Positions 46,098 through 56,150 of a stretch of DNA of 64,000 nucleotides are shown piece after piece. Source of the DNA: Pelistega europaea (lineage in GTDB: Bacteria > Pseudomonadota > Gammaproteobacteria > Burkholderiales > Burkholderiaceae_B); contig NZ_JABGBO010000012.1 of the NCBI RefSeq assembly GCF_013133775.1, positions 19,676 through 83,675 of the forward strand, written 5' to 3'. The notes below the pieces were generated by a model. It saw only the letters and a list, made by a program, of their open reading frames with translations. It searched no databases and was not told the DNA's origin. A program made the position numbers and the translations under genes. The number at the start of each line of letters is the position of its first letter. The first letter of the stretch is position 1.

Positions 46098-46352
46098 CTA
46101 TTTTTTAGCCGCTTGAAGACGTTTGAACTTTTCCATGAGCTGCTCAGGAGTCTCGCTCCATTCGGGATTGGGATGAATACAGTCTACAGGACAGACAGAC
46201 ATGCATTGAGGTTCATCATGGTGTCCGACACATTCAGTACACTTTTCTGGTTGGATAATATAATATTCAGGCCCCATATAAATTGCATCGTTGGGGCATT
46301 GGGGTTCACAGACGTCACAGTTGATGCATTCGTCATCAATAATGAGTGCCAT
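46098..46352 (-). CDS. 2x[4Fe-4S] ferredoxin, YfhL/FdxA-like
   Basis: This 84-residue cytoplasmic ferredoxin has cluster motifs CINCDVCEPQCP and CTECVGHHDEPQCMSVCP, the second with the long insertion typical of the Allochromatium-type/YfhL subgroup, and a short helical C-terminal tail. It follows coaD by 16 nt on the same strand; ferredoxin downstream of coaD is the usual betaproteobacterial order. Confidence 0.95.
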   Translation of the reverse strand: MALIIDDECINCDVCEPQCPNDAIYMGPEYYIIQPEKCTECVGHHDEPQCMSVCPVDCIHPNPEWSETPEQLMEKFKRLQAAKK

Positions 46353-46368
46353 AATTTCTTACTACCTA

Positions 46369-46929
<561 letters not shown>

Positions 46930-47012
46930 TTATTGCATGAAAACGTCGTCAGGGAATACTGGTGACACAATAAAGTTCTGGGTAAGACCTGCCCGTTGTA
47001 TATTAATTGACG

Positions 47013-47588
47013 TTACTCTACATATTCGAATAGATGGAAAAACACCATGCCAGCTTTTGACTCTCTAATCAGTTCAAATGGAGCAGGTAGGGCTTGTGGC
47101 TTATCAGATTCAATATATACTAGCCCATTTGGTTTGGTGATGTTGGGAAGAAAGGGTTTTACTTGCTCTAATAAGTCACTTTGAAATGGTGGGTCAAGCA
47201 TGACTAAATCAAAGCGTGATGCATCCATGCGATTAAGTACTAGTAGAGCATCATGACTGTGGATACGTACTTGTGATAAGTTAAATTTATCTCTGATAGC
47301 ACGAAGATTCTGTAATGCTTTGGGGTGGGGCTCTACCATTTGTACATGAGATACACCACGGGAAGCTGCCTCAAAACCCAATGCTCCAGTCCCTGCAAAT
47401 AAATCCAATACAGCTTTGTCTGCATATTGCCCTTGCCAGAGATGTTGTATCCAGTTAAATAGGGTTTCTCGTACTCGATCAGGCGTAGGGCGCAGACCAG
47501 GCACATCAGCCACAGGTAGCTGCATACGTTTTAAACTTCCGCCGATAATACGAATCTTTTGAGGGGTATTTTTGATTGCTTTGACCAT
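47013..47588 (-). CDS. rsmD: 16S rRNA (guanine(966)-N(2))-methyltransferase
   Basis: This 191-residue SAM-dependent methyltransferase modifies 16S rRNA in small subunits. It has RIIGGSLKRMQLPV, the RPTPDRVRETLFNWI region, the SAM loop VLDLFAGTGALGFEAASRG and the catalytic DPPF. It is divergent from ftsY across 238 nt and upstream of coaD, the conserved ftsY/rsmD arrangement. Confidence 0.95.
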   Translation of the reverse strand: MVKAIKNTPQKIRIIGGSLKRMQLPVADVPGLRPTPDRVRETLFNWIQHLWQGQYADKAVLDLFAGTGALGFEAASRGVSHVQMVEPHPKALQNLRAIRDKFNLSQVRIHSHDALLVLNRMDASRFDLVMLDPPFQSDLLEQVKPFLPNITKPNGLVYIESDKPQALPAPFELIRESKAGMVFFHLFEYVE

Positions 47589-47826
47589 GGGTGAAATACT
47601 ATCTATTAGAATGACAGAATTATACTATCTTATGTGCTTAGCGTTTATTTGAGTGACAACAGAGGACAGAGTCAGTAGCTAGATGCCCAAAAGAAAACAG
47701 TCAGTTAGGAGCCAGATAATACAAGCTGTATAAATTAGATTAGTGCTGATGAGGTTGGAAAATTCTTTTTTAACGTTAAAATATGAGGATTAAAAGTAGT
47801 CATTATTTTTCAGGAAAGTATGGGAT

Positions 47827-49434
47827 ATGTTTAGTTTTTTTAAACGTTGGCGTTCAGGGGATAAGAATAAGACTGAAGATAAAGCACAGCAAGAGCAAGT
47901 AGTAGAACAACAAGCACATGAAAAAGTTGTATCTGAAGAGGGGATTAAGACTCCTAATTCTTTTCTTTCTAGTGAGAAATTAGAGAGTAAAGTAGAACTT
48001 AAAGAGGAAGATTCTCAGGCAGTGGAGGTTGTACCTAATCCTGTAGAGATTCCTGCACCCACAGTGGTGCCAGAGCCTGCGGTTCCTACCGTATCGAATC
48101 TACCAGACCTACCTGCACCTGGCTCTGATGGTAAAGTGCGTATCAAAATTAACCTTAATGACTTTGCCCCTCCTATTTCTGATGAGGAACTGGAGGCAGC
48201 TGCACTTGCTGAAATTCCAGAAGATAGTCCATTACGTTATCAAACAGAATCTGAAGAGATTGCTGCGGTTTTAGAGGCTGATGACCCAGCCCATGATGAG
48301 AATGAGGAGCCTGAGAATATCGTCACTCATAGCAATGATATAAAAGAGATGACGATGAACTCAAGCCTTGAGTCGGAGAAGGTTCCACATGAGAAAGGGG
48401 ATATAACTAGTGCTTTGGAAGAAAGCGAGACACTGTCCAGTAAAACTGTAGCCACAGTCACAGAAGTCCATAGTGATGAAAACGGTGAGGAAACTGTTCA
48501 TAGTGCCACTCCAGTATCGGAAAAGCAATCATGGCTGTCTCGTCTGAAAAAAAGCCTATCACGTACAGGTTCAGGGATTAGTGCTTTATTCGTTGGTGTT
48601 AAAGTCGATGAGGATTTGTTTGAGGAGCTTGAAACAGCCCTGATTATGGCTGATGCCGGAGTGGAAGCAACACAATCCTTACTGAGCAAATTACGCACTA
48701 AAGTAAAAAAAGAACGTATAGAAGATGCAGCAGAAGTGAAAAAAGCTCTGCATGGCTTGTTGACGGAGCATCTTAAACCACTTGAGAAGCGTTTTGTGTT
48801 GGATCAAGATATTACCAATGTGGTGATGATTGCTGGGGTCAATGGTGCAGGAAAAACAACTTCTATTGGTAAATTAGCGCATCATTTCCAGGCTAGTGGT
48901 GCTAGTGTATTACTTGCCGCGGGTGATACTTTCCGTGCAGCAGCGAGAGAGCAGTTGATAGAATGGGGTTCTCGCAATAATGTACAGGTTATTGCTCAAG
49001 ATGGGGGAGATCCTGCTGCGGTAGCGTTTGATGCTGTAAATGCAGGTCGTGCTCGCAAGACCAATGTGGTGATGGTAGATACAGCAGGTCGCTTGCCAAC
49101 ACAAACCCATCTCATGGAAGAGCTAAAGAAAATCAAACGGGTTATTGGAAAGGCAGACAATACCGCACCACACGAGATATTGCTTGTTGTTGATGGTAAT
49201 ACAGGTCAAAATGCCATTGCACAAATTCGTGCATTTGATGCTGTATTAGGGCTGACTGGCTTAGTAGTTACTAAATTGGATGGTACAGCCAAAGGTGGTA
49301 CACTTGCGGCAGTAGCTGCTGGCAGTCAAGGTGTGCGTCCTATACCAGTGTATTGGATTGGAGTGGGTGAGTCTTTACACGATTTACAACCCTTTGTGGC
49401 CAGTGAGTTTGCTTCGGCTTTGCTAGGGGAGTAG
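47827..49434 (+). CDS. ftsY: Signal recognition particle receptor FtsY
   Basis: This 535-residue GTPase docks SRP-ribosome complexes at the membrane. A long acidic, low-complexity A domain (about 1-240, rich in Glu, Pro and Val) precedes the N domain (VKVDEDLFEELETALIMADA) and the G domain. The G domain has G1 GVNGAGKTT (337-345), DTFRAAAREQL, G3 DTAGRLPTQ and G4 TKLDGTAKGG. The length is at the long end because of the acidic region. Confidence 0.97.
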   Translation: MFSFFKRWRSGDKNKTEDKAQQEQVVEQQAHEKVVSEEGIKTPNSFLSSEKLESKVELKEEDSQAVEVVPNPVEIPAPTVVPEPAVPTVSNLPDLPAPGSDGKVRIKINLNDFAPPISDEELEAAALAEIPEDSPLRYQTESEEIAAVLEADDPAHDENEEPENIVTHSNDIKEMTMNSSLESEKVPHEKGDITSALEESETLSSKTVATVTEVHSDENGEETVHSATPVSEKQSWLSRLKKSLSRTGSGISALFVGVKVDEDLFEELETALIMADAGVEATQSLLSKLRTKVKKERIEDAAEVKKALHGLLTEHLKPLEKRFVLDQDITNVVMIAGVNGAGKTTSIGKLAHHFQASGASVLLAAGDTFRAAAREQLIEWGSRNNVQVIAQDGGDPAAVAFDAVNAGRARKTNVVMVDTAGRLPTQTHLMEELKKIKRVIGKADNTAPHEILLVVDGNTGQNAIAQIRAFDAVLGLTGLVVTKLDGTAKGGTLAAVAAGSQGVRPIPVYWIGVGESLHDLQPFVASEFASALLGE

Positions 49435-49461
49435 CATAAGTTTACAAAGCATGCATTATTT

Positions 49462-49505
49462 ATCCCCTATAAAGAATAGAATGTTGATTCTTCTTTATAG
49501 GGGAT
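49462..49505. terminator. Bidirectional hairpin between ftsY and the CYTH-CHAD gene
   Basis: A perfect 15-bp inverted repeat (49462-49476, 49491-49505; arms ATCCCCTATAAAGAA and its complement) lies between convergent genes. Flanking T-rich bases are short on both sides. Confidence 0.65.
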
Positions 49506-49599
49506 TATTATTGCTATAAAGCTACTTATGAAGTGGCTATTAAGCCGGTCCAAATGGTCAATTTGGACAATGGTTTAGATAGTATGATAGGGCTCGGTA

Positions 49600-51435
49600 T
49601 TAATCAAAAATAATTTTCTTGGGTAGGCGTTTTAATGCAACATCTGCCTCCCGTTTTAAATCGGTCAACTGTGCAGATAACCAGCCCACTGCAAACCATG
49701 CCTCAGGGTGTTTATCCGTGATGCTGGTAAAGTAATTTAAGGCGGTGGCATGATCATTCAGTGCTCCAAATACTTCTTGTGCATGAGCAAGGCGTTTGAC
49801 ATAAGCGTTTAGATTGGCGTGTCCTTCTACCCCTTCGTAAACATTTAAACCATAACGCATACGTTTGATACGCTTGCGTAAATCATGGTAAGCCTCAATA
49901 TTTTTACGGTCGTTATGTTTCCAATGAGAGATAATTGCTTTATTCCATTTATTAAGGCGTTTTTCTAGGGTTTTACGTAGCCCTTGTTGTGCTTGTTTAC
50001 TTGGAATGAGAGGGATGATACTCATCGCGGGCATATCAGTGGCTACTTCAAGTCCTGTGGTAGTAATAATGCCTTGATCACTGATGCTGGATAGTGCTTC
50101 TGTTGTTGCAGGGGCATTTGTATTAGTACTGGAGTCTACGCTGTTATCTGCAATAGTGGTGTGAGAGGGTAAGGCAAACTTTGTTGCTGCATCAGTCTCA
50201 TGAGCATTTAAGTTGGTATCGTTTTCTGTTGTATTAACCTCTTTTCCAAAGTCAATAGTGCCAGACTCAGGTGGGTTGGAGATTGGTTGGTTGGACTCCT
50301 TGCCCATGTTGTCTTCGGTAATTGGGTCTGTCAATGGTGTCGTAGCCACCCAAGCCAGTAGTTTTACCAAGAACACTTGGAAACGGCTGTCACGTGCCAT
50401 GTCGGTTGCACTACGGCCTTGGTAGTGATCAATCTCAATATTTGGCATACCAGCTTTTTGTAATGATGGCATGATAGATTCAAGCATGACATCAGTATCA
50501 CGTGTCGCCCCAAATTGAGCAAGAAATTGTTTTAACTGTGTCTGTAATGCAAGGTCAGGCAAATGTGCTGCACCATTAAATAAGCGCCAGTTAGAAGCAA
50601 GGCGACGCATACCAATGCGAAGCTGATGTACATGCTCTGGAGAGGCGACAGACAGTACTCCTGCGGTATCTACCTCTGCTAAATAGGCTGCATTCATTGC
50701 TATTTGTTCAATACATTCTTCGGTGAGGCGACAAAGGGCTTGTGTTGAATTAAGATGTTTTTCTAATGCATAGGGTCTTGCTTTACGCTCAGCCCAAAAG
50801 CGAGCAGTTTCTTGAGACTCGACGTGAGGTTTAAACTCATCATCCACTTCATTAATTTTTGCCATCATAGAGGCCAGCGCATCTCCGCGGTGAGATTTAG
50901 TGCGAGTGTCTAGAATTAAGTCATATTGCTTAATCCAACGCAGACCAATATCAAAAATAGCTTGGACATCTCCAGACTTAAGCTCAAACTCAACTTCATT
51001 AAGTGGTAATTCAAGACGTCCAGCACGAATAAAACCAGTATCATAGGCAATTTCTACACGTCCAGTACGGGTGCGTTGTATCTTATAAAGACGTAGCACG
51101 TCTGTCTCATAACGCAACTCTAGTGGTTTAGTCAACTTGGCTAGAATGGTTTCAGCTGCAGTGCCTGCATATAAACTTAAATCTAATACAGGTCCTTGAC
51201 GACGATGATTCATCTCAATACGACTTAAACTATTAGCTCCAGCCATTTTAAGTGTTTGCACCCATTCATCACCTTCTTGTCGAAGGCGAATAGCAACCTT
51301 GGCTTTAGCGAGTTGGCGGTCGCTGGTATCAAAATACATGGCACGTAGGCTGATTTTGTCAGCCTTGCCAAGATATTTTTGAATCTTATGGCGACTATGC
51401 TGTGGGACATGCAATTTAAGTTCTTGTTCAGACAT
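49600..51435 (-). CDS. CYTH-CHAD domain protein (inorganic triphosphatase-like)
   Basis: This 611-residue protein has an N-terminal CYTH tunnel domain (EQELKLHVP carrying the ExExK-like motif, then MYFDTSDRQLAKAKVAIRLR, LPLNEVEFELKSGD) and a C-terminal CHAD domain (HQLRIGMRRLASNWRLF, AYHDLRKRIKRMRYGLNVYE), as in E. coli YgiF. CYTH domains hydrolyse triphosphate and CHAD domains bind polyphosphate. A Ser/Thr/Asn-rich insertion of about 105 residues (DNA about 50025-50340) interrupts the CHAD helices. The start at 51435 fits the family; no clear ribosome site. Confidence 0.9.
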   Translation of the reverse strand: MSEQELKLHVPQHSRHKIQKYLGKADKISLRAMYFDTSDRQLAKAKVAIRLRQEGDEWVQTLKMAGANSLSRIEMNHRRQGPVLDLSLYAGTAAETILAKLTKPLELRYETDVLRLYKIQRTRTGRVEIAYDTGFIRAGRLELPLNEVEFELKSGDVQAIFDIGLRWIKQYDLILDTRTKSHRGDALASMMAKINEVDDEFKPHVESQETARFWAERKARPYALEKHLNSTQALCRLTEECIEQIAMNAAYLAEVDTAGVLSVASPEHVHQLRIGMRRLASNWRLFNGAAHLPDLALQTQLKQFLAQFGATRDTDVMLESIMPSLQKAGMPNIEIDHYQGRSATDMARDSRFQVFLVKLLAWVATTPLTDPITEDNMGKESNQPISNPPESGTIDFGKEVNTTENDTNLNAHETDAATKFALPSHTTIADNSVDSSTNTNAPATTEALSSISDQGIITTTGLEVATDMPAMSIIPLIPSKQAQQGLRKTLEKRLNKWNKAIISHWKHNDRKNIEAYHDLRKRIKRMRYGLNVYEGVEGHANLNAYVKRLAHAQEVFGALNDHATALNYFTSITDKHPEAWFAVGWLSAQLTDLKREADVALKRLPKKIIFD

Positions 51436-51586
51436 AATGTGAATATTGGACGTAAAATTAAAACCCCATCTTAACACTTTCTTGGTGTATAGATAGGGTT
51501 TCCTTGTCTCATTAGGGAAAGCAATGAGAATATGTCATGTCATAAAAGTCTTAATCTAAGAGACAAGAGCTATAGACATGAAAAGA

Positions 51587-53104
51587 TTAATTGCTCATAG
51601 AGGTAACTTTAGCTTGTATATAGTTCTCCAAGACGGTTTTTTGTTGGGGAGTAAATAGTAATCCCAATCGTGTACGACGCCATAAAATATCATCAACAGA
51701 AAGTGCCCATTCTTGCTCAATTAACCAATTCACCTCAGATGCATATAAATCATGCCCAAAGTTTTGCCCCATATCAGCTTGATTACCAGATAAAAAGGCA
51801 TGTACTAAATTACCATAAGCCTTGGTGTAGCGCATGGCGAGTGCATCAGATATCCACGGATATTGTTGGGTAAGTTGTTGTGCAAATTGCTCTGGAGTCT
51901 GAATATCTCCACCAGGAAGTTTTTCGGTGGATGTCCACGCTTTGGGCTTGCCAGTAAAGCGAGCCAGCTTTTCAAGAGCATGTTCAGCTAGACGACGGTA
52001 GGTGGTAATCTTACCCCCATAAATAGACAGCAATGGAGGTTGTGAGCTGTTGCCTCCACTTAAATCAAATACATAATCACGTGTTACGGCAGAAGCAGAA
52101 CCAGTGCTATCATTGTAAAGTGGGCGTACCCCAGACCAAGCAGAAATCACGTCAGCACGTGTAAGTGGTTTAGTGAAATAGCCGTTGATCAACTCAAGTA
52201 GATAAAGAATTTCTTCTTCACTAATAACGACGTTAGCAGGGTCGCCAGTGTAATCTACATCAGTGGTTCCAATCATGGCAAAATGATCACGGAATGGTGT
52301 AGCAAAGACAATACGGTTATCTTTGTTTTGTAATATATAAGCATGGTTGCCAGGATAGAATTTGGGAACCACTATGTGACTTCCCTTCACAAGACGTAGT
52401 TTGTCTGCTGCTTGTTGTGGGCGAATCAGTTTTTCAAGTTGGGAAACCCAAGGTCCAGCTGCATTAATTAATATTTTCGCGGATGCTTGGAATGAACTAC
52501 CATTATCCTTAGTGATAGTAATATGCCATTGCTGATCATCATGAGAAACAGCGGTTACTTTGCTTCGTGTCAGTATAGTTGCACCATGTTGACGTGCACT
52601 CATAGCATTAAGGATAACAAGACGAGAGTCATCTACTTGACAGTCTGAATAAATAAAGCCTGTCGTATAGTGGTCTTTTAAAGCCTTACCGTAGTCATTT
52701 TCTTTGCTTAATGAAATGCCAGAAGAACCAGGTAGGCGTGCAGAACGCTTGGCAAGATGGTCATATAGGAATAAACCACAACGAATCATCCAAGCAGGAC
52801 GAAGGTGCGGTTCGTGAGGTAAAACAAAACGTAGCGGTTGCACAAGATGCGGCGCAATATCCAAGAGCGTTTCACGCTCGGACAAAGCCTCACGAACAAG
52901 ACGAAACTCATAATGTTCAAGATAGCGTAATCCACCGTGAATAAGTTTGCTACTGGCAGAAGATGTGGCACTGGCAAGATCATTTTGTTCGCAAACAAGC
53001 ACTTTTAGACCTCGGCCTGCTGCGTCCCTTGCAATACCAACACCGTTGATGCCACCACCGATGATGCAAATATCATATTGGTGTTGAGAGCTAGAAGATG
53101 ACAT
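51587..53104 (-). CDS. glpD: Aerobic glycerol-3-phosphate dehydrogenase
   Basis: This 505-residue membrane-associated flavoenzyme oxidises glycerol-3-phosphate to dihydroxyacetone phosphate and feeds electrons to quinone. It has the FAD loop ICIIGGGINGVGIARDAAGR, the family stretch SSASSKLIHGGLRYLEHYEF, ILINAAGPWVSQLEK, TDVDYTGDP and the late SIYGGKITTYRRLAEHALEK. Length matches E. coli GlpD. A MarR-type gene lies 64 nt upstream on the same strand. No glpF/glpK is present in the window. Confidence 0.96.
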   Translation of the reverse strand: MSSSSSQHQYDICIIGGGINGVGIARDAAGRGLKVLVCEQNDLASATSSASSKLIHGGLRYLEHYEFRLVREALSERETLLDIAPHLVQPLRFVLPHEPHLRPAWMIRCGLFLYDHLAKRSARLPGSSGISLSKENDYGKALKDHYTTGFIYSDCQVDDSRLVILNAMSARQHGATILTRSKVTAVSHDDQQWHITITKDNGSSFQASAKILINAAGPWVSQLEKLIRPQQAADKLRLVKGSHIVVPKFYPGNHAYILQNKDNRIVFATPFRDHFAMIGTTDVDYTGDPANVVISEEEILYLLELINGYFTKPLTRADVISAWSGVRPLYNDSTGSASAVTRDYVFDLSGGNSSQPPLLSIYGGKITTYRRLAEHALEKLARFTGKPKAWTSTEKLPGGDIQTPEQFAQQLTQQYPWISDALAMRYTKAYGNLVHAFLSGNQADMGQNFGHDLYASEVNWLIEQEWALSVDDILWRRTRLGLLFTPQQKTVLENYIQAKVTSMSN

Positions 53105-53168
53105 AAAAATACTACGAAAAAAGGGTTAAACATCCATCAAGTGACAGTACTAAAATGATAACCTGACA

Positions 53169-53651
53169 CTAACTATGGGATTTTACCACTTTGTCTATAG
53201 TCTCCTTAAAATCTGAGAGTGATTTACAGAGTTTTTTCGTGTGCAAATCGGGAAATTCTTGGAAAATCTCCATTAGCCATATACGGTAGGCTTTTTCAAT
53301 TCTATGGTAATGCCGTAATCCTTTAGATGTGAGACGAATAAAGGTACTACGTCGATCAGATTCATTAGTGATACGTTCAACAAGTAAATCTTTCTCTAGT
53401 TGTAGTGCGATGGAGGTTATATTGCCATTACTGACCATTAAGATGGAGGAGAGATCCCCCATTTTGAGTCCCTTGCGGTGAAGTGCTAATTGTGCCATCA
53501 CATCAAAACGAGGTAGGGTTGTATTAAATTGTAGACGTAGTTTGTCACGTATGTGGTTTTGGAGTTTGTTGTGACAGCCTTGTAGTTGTAGCCATAGTTT
53601 CATCTTATCGCAGATTTCTGTGCTAATGCGAGCATCTCTCTCAAACTTCAT
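53169..53651 (-). CDS. MarR-family transcriptional regulator
   Basis: This 160-residue winged-helix protein has the MarR DNA-binding core: MGDLSSILMVSNGNITSIAL followed by the wing LVERITNESDRRSTFIRLTSKG with the DxRxxxIxLT pattern. AGGAGG gives a strong ribosome site. It precedes glpD on the same strand and lies opposite ribBA. Targets are unknown; it may control glpD or itself. Confidence 0.92.
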   Translation of the reverse strand: MKFERDARISTEICDKMKLWLQLQGCHNKLQNHIRDKLRLQFNTTLPRFDVMAQLALHRKGLKMGDLSSILMVSNGNITSIALQLEKDLLVERITNESDRRSTFIRLTSKGLRHYHRIEKAYRIWLMEIFQEFPDLHTKKLCKSLSDFKETIDKVVKSHS

Positions 53652-53798
53652 AATACCTCCTCTCTTACCATCATTGTTTTAAAATTAAATTAAACATAGT
53701 TATACGAGAAAAAACAGTGTCTTTAAACTAGGACTAATCCTTATAAGATAAAAGGGAGTACAATGTCGGTTTGAATGTGAGTTTTATTAATAGGTCTA

Positions 53799-54944
53799 AT
53801 GATGGTTCAAGAAGCAGTGAGTGTGGTGGATTATCCCATCGCCAGTGTTAATGAGATTGTAGAAGATTTACGTCAAGGCAAAATGGTCATCTTAGTAGAT
53901 GAAGAAGACAGAGAAAATGAGGGGGACTTGCTGATGGCCGCCGATTTCGTAACGCCTGAGGCGATTAATTTCATGGTGACTCATGCAAGAGGGTTGGTGT
54001 GTTTAACTCTTACCCAAGAGCGGTGTGAGCAATTGGATTTGCCACTGATGACAACCCGTAATGGCTCTGGATTTGGTACAAATTTTACGCTTTCTATTGA
54101 AGCAGCAGAGGGCGTGACTACAGGGATTTCTGCTGCCGATCGTGCGCGCACAATTAAAGCAGCCGTGGCCCCCAATGCTAAACCTACCGATATTGTGCAT
54201 CCTGGACATATTTTTCCTGTGCGTGCAGTTCAAGGGGGAGTGTTGATTCGTGCAGGACACACCGAAGCTGGTTGCGACTTAACACGGATGGCTGGGTTAA
54301 CTCCAGCGGCAGTTATCTGTGAGGTTTTAAAACCAGACGGTACGATGGCGCGTTTACCAGATTTAAAGGCTTTTGCCAAAGAACATCAAATCAAAATTGG
54401 TACGATTGCAGATTTGATTCAATATCGTAGCGAGCATGAGTCTATGGTACAGCGTATTGCCGAAAAGACATTGCAAACTCCGTGGGGGGAATTTAAAGCG
54501 ATTGCATATCGTGATAAAGCATCTGGAGCCCCTCATATTGCATTAGTACACGGAGAAATCTCTCCTGAGGAAGAGACATTGGTGCGTGTACATGAGCCTG
54601 TGACAGCTTTGGATTTTCTTGATACAGAGAGTTGTGCTCATAGTTGGACAATGGACAAGGCATTGACAAAAATTAAAAAAGCTCCTAGCGGTGTTGTTGT
54701 GTTGCTTAATGCTCAGGGCTCTGAAACCCGATTGTTTAGTCGTTTGGAATCATGGAATGATGAGACTGCATTATCCAAGAACCATCCCGAACGCTATGAC
54801 TTGCGAACTTACGGTGTTGGAGCACAGATTTTACGTGATTTACATGTGGGTAAGATGCGTCTACTAGCTGTACCACGTAAAATGCCAAGCATGGCGGGTT
54901 ACTCGCTTACTATCACTGGATTTGATGCGGGTGATAACGCATAG
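53799..54944 (+). CDS. ribBA: 3,4-dihydroxy-2-butanone-4-phosphate synthase with degenerate GTP cyclohydrolase II domain
   Basis: This 381-residue protein has an intact N-terminal DHBP synthase (VDEEDRENEGDLLMAADFVT, GHTEAGCDLTRMAGL), which makes the four-carbon unit of riboflavin. The C-terminal RibA-like domain (from about 225) lacks the zinc cysteines: where GTP cyclohydrolase II has the CxxGxxxxSxxCxC-type motif, this protein reads HEPVTALDFLDTESCAHSW. The second activity is thus probably lost, as in the RibBX-type proteins of Proteobacteria, and a separate RibA should exist elsewhere. It is followed by ribH and nusB. No FMN riboswitch was recognised in the 147-nt leader. Confidence 0.92.
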   Translation: MMVQEAVSVVDYPIASVNEIVEDLRQGKMVILVDEEDRENEGDLLMAADFVTPEAINFMVTHARGLVCLTLTQERCEQLDLPLMTTRNGSGFGTNFTLSIEAAEGVTTGISAADRARTIKAAVAPNAKPTDIVHPGHIFPVRAVQGGVLIRAGHTEAGCDLTRMAGLTPAAVICEVLKPDGTMARLPDLKAFAKEHQIKIGTIADLIQYRSEHESMVQRIAEKTLQTPWGEFKAIAYRDKASGAPHIALVHGEISPEEETLVRVHEPVTALDFLDTESCAHSWTMDKALTKIKKAPSGVVVLLNAQGSETRLFSRLESWNDETALSKNHPERYDLRTYGVGAQILRDLHVGKMRLLAVPRKMPSMAGYSLTITGFDAGDNA

Positions 54945-54972
54945 CGTTTTTGATAAATTTTGATAGTATAAT

Positions 54973-55004
54973 ACGGCAATACAGTCGGTGTATTGCCGTT
55001 TTTT
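54973..55004 (+). terminator. Terminator after ribBA
   Basis: ACGGCAATACA / TGTATTGCCGT with a 5-nt loop, followed by a T-run. Confidence 0.9.
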
Positions 55005-55057
55005 AATTTAAAAGAAGCCGTTTTCGTTTTTTACGTCTTTCTTAAAAGGAATCCATC

Positions 55058-55570
55058 ATGAAACCCTATACTTTAGAACCCAATCATAACGGTGAAGGTT
55101 TGCACATCGGTATTGTGTGCGGTCGCTTTAACGAGGAAATTGGTTTTGCGGAATTAGACGCCTGCTTGGATGAATTGGCTAAGTTGGGTGTTGATGAGCG
55201 TCAAATCATGGTTGTAACTGTGCCAGGAGCATTGGAAATTGGTTTGGCTTTGCAACAAATGGCATTGAGCTACGAATTTGATGCTTTAATCGCATTGGGA
55301 GCCGTGATTCGTGGTGAGACTTACCATTTTGAAATTGTGAGTAATGAAAGTGCTGCAGCGATTACTCGTGTCGGTTTAGATATGAATATTCCTATTGCTA
55401 ATGGCATCCTTACTTGCGAAAATGATGAGCAAGCTCAAGAGCGTGCAGAAACCAAAGGGCGTGATTGTGCTATTTGTGCTGTTGAAATGGCAAATCTAGC
55501 AGAAGCCTTGATTCCTGAGTCTGATGATGATGAAGACGAGGATGAAGACGATTTTGATGACGAAGAATAA
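55058..55570 (+). CDS. ribH: 6,7-dimethyl-8-ribityllumazine synthase
   Basis: This 170-residue enzyme joins the DHBP and pyrimidine intermediates to lumazine, the riboflavin precursor. It has [38 protein letters not shown], and [20 protein letters not shown] with the catalytic His. It ends in a purely acidic tail of about 17 residues (Asp/Glu) beyond the usual core. AAGGA precedes the ATG. nusB follows 11 nt later. Confidence 0.96.
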   Translation: MKPYTLEPNHNGEGLHIGIVCGRFNEEIGFAELDACLDELAKLGVDERQIMVVTVPGALEIGLALQQMALSYEFDALIALGAVIRGETYHFEIVSNESAAAITRVGLDMNIPIANGILTCENDEQAQERAETKGRDCAICAVEMANLAEALIPESDDDEDEDEDDFDDEE

Positions 55571-55581
55571 TTAGGAATAGA

Positions 55582-56034
55582 ATGAGTATAAAAAATCGAA
55601 GTGCTCGCCGTCGAGCTCGTGAGTATGCCCTACAGGGGATTTATGCCTGGATTATTAGTGGTTGTGCTTATCAAGAGCGAGGGGCTATTGATGCACACTT
55701 GCGTAATCAGGAAGAGTTTCCTTTAGCTGATGAGACCTGGTATAAGACCATTTTGTATGGGGTTTTTGACCAGGCAGATACCTTGCGTGAGAAGTTTTCC
55801 CCGTTTATTGATCGACCTGTTAATGAGCTATCTCCTATTGAGCATGGGGTGCTATTACTCGCCACTTTTGAATTGTCTGAGTTGCAAGAAGTTCCTTATA
55901 AAGTGGTGATTAATGAGGCTGTTGAGTTGACTAAGGAGTTTGGGGGTACAGACGGCTTTAAATTTGTCAACGGTGTGTTAGATAAATTGGCTGCTGAGCT
56001 TCGTGCTGTAGAGGTTAAAGCTCAACAACGTTAA
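55582..56034 (+). CDS. nusB: Transcription antitermination factor NusB
   Basis: This 150-residue helical protein binds boxA RNA with S10 in rRNA antitermination. It begins with the basic [17 protein letters not shown] and has the conserved [16 protein letters not shown] and [19 protein letters not shown] segments. It is co-transcribed with ribH, the usual order; a terminator follows. Confidence 0.95.
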   Translation: MSIKNRSARRRAREYALQGIYAWIISGCAYQERGAIDAHLRNQEEFPLADETWYKTILYGVFDQADTLREKFSPFIDRPVNELSPIEHGVLLLATFELSELQEVPYKVVINEAVELTKEFGGTDGFKFVNGVLDKLAAELRAVEVKAQQR

Positions 56035-56068
56035 GTTCTTGCCGTTTTTGGTTTGATAGACACATATA

Positions 56069-56099
56069 ATGCCCCTTTTTATAGCAGAAGGGCATTTTT
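56069..56099 (+). terminator. Terminator after nusB
   Basis: ATGCCC / GGGCAT with a 15-nt loop, followed by TTTTC. Confidence 0.7.
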
Positions 56100-56150
56100 C
56101 TATATCTCACCACTCATTAGAGGCGAGATATACGCAAAGGCGGGTGGTAA

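Noticed and set aside
53652..53798. FMN riboswitch in the ribBA leader
   Set aside because: The gap is only 147 nt and I could not find the conserved RFN helices.
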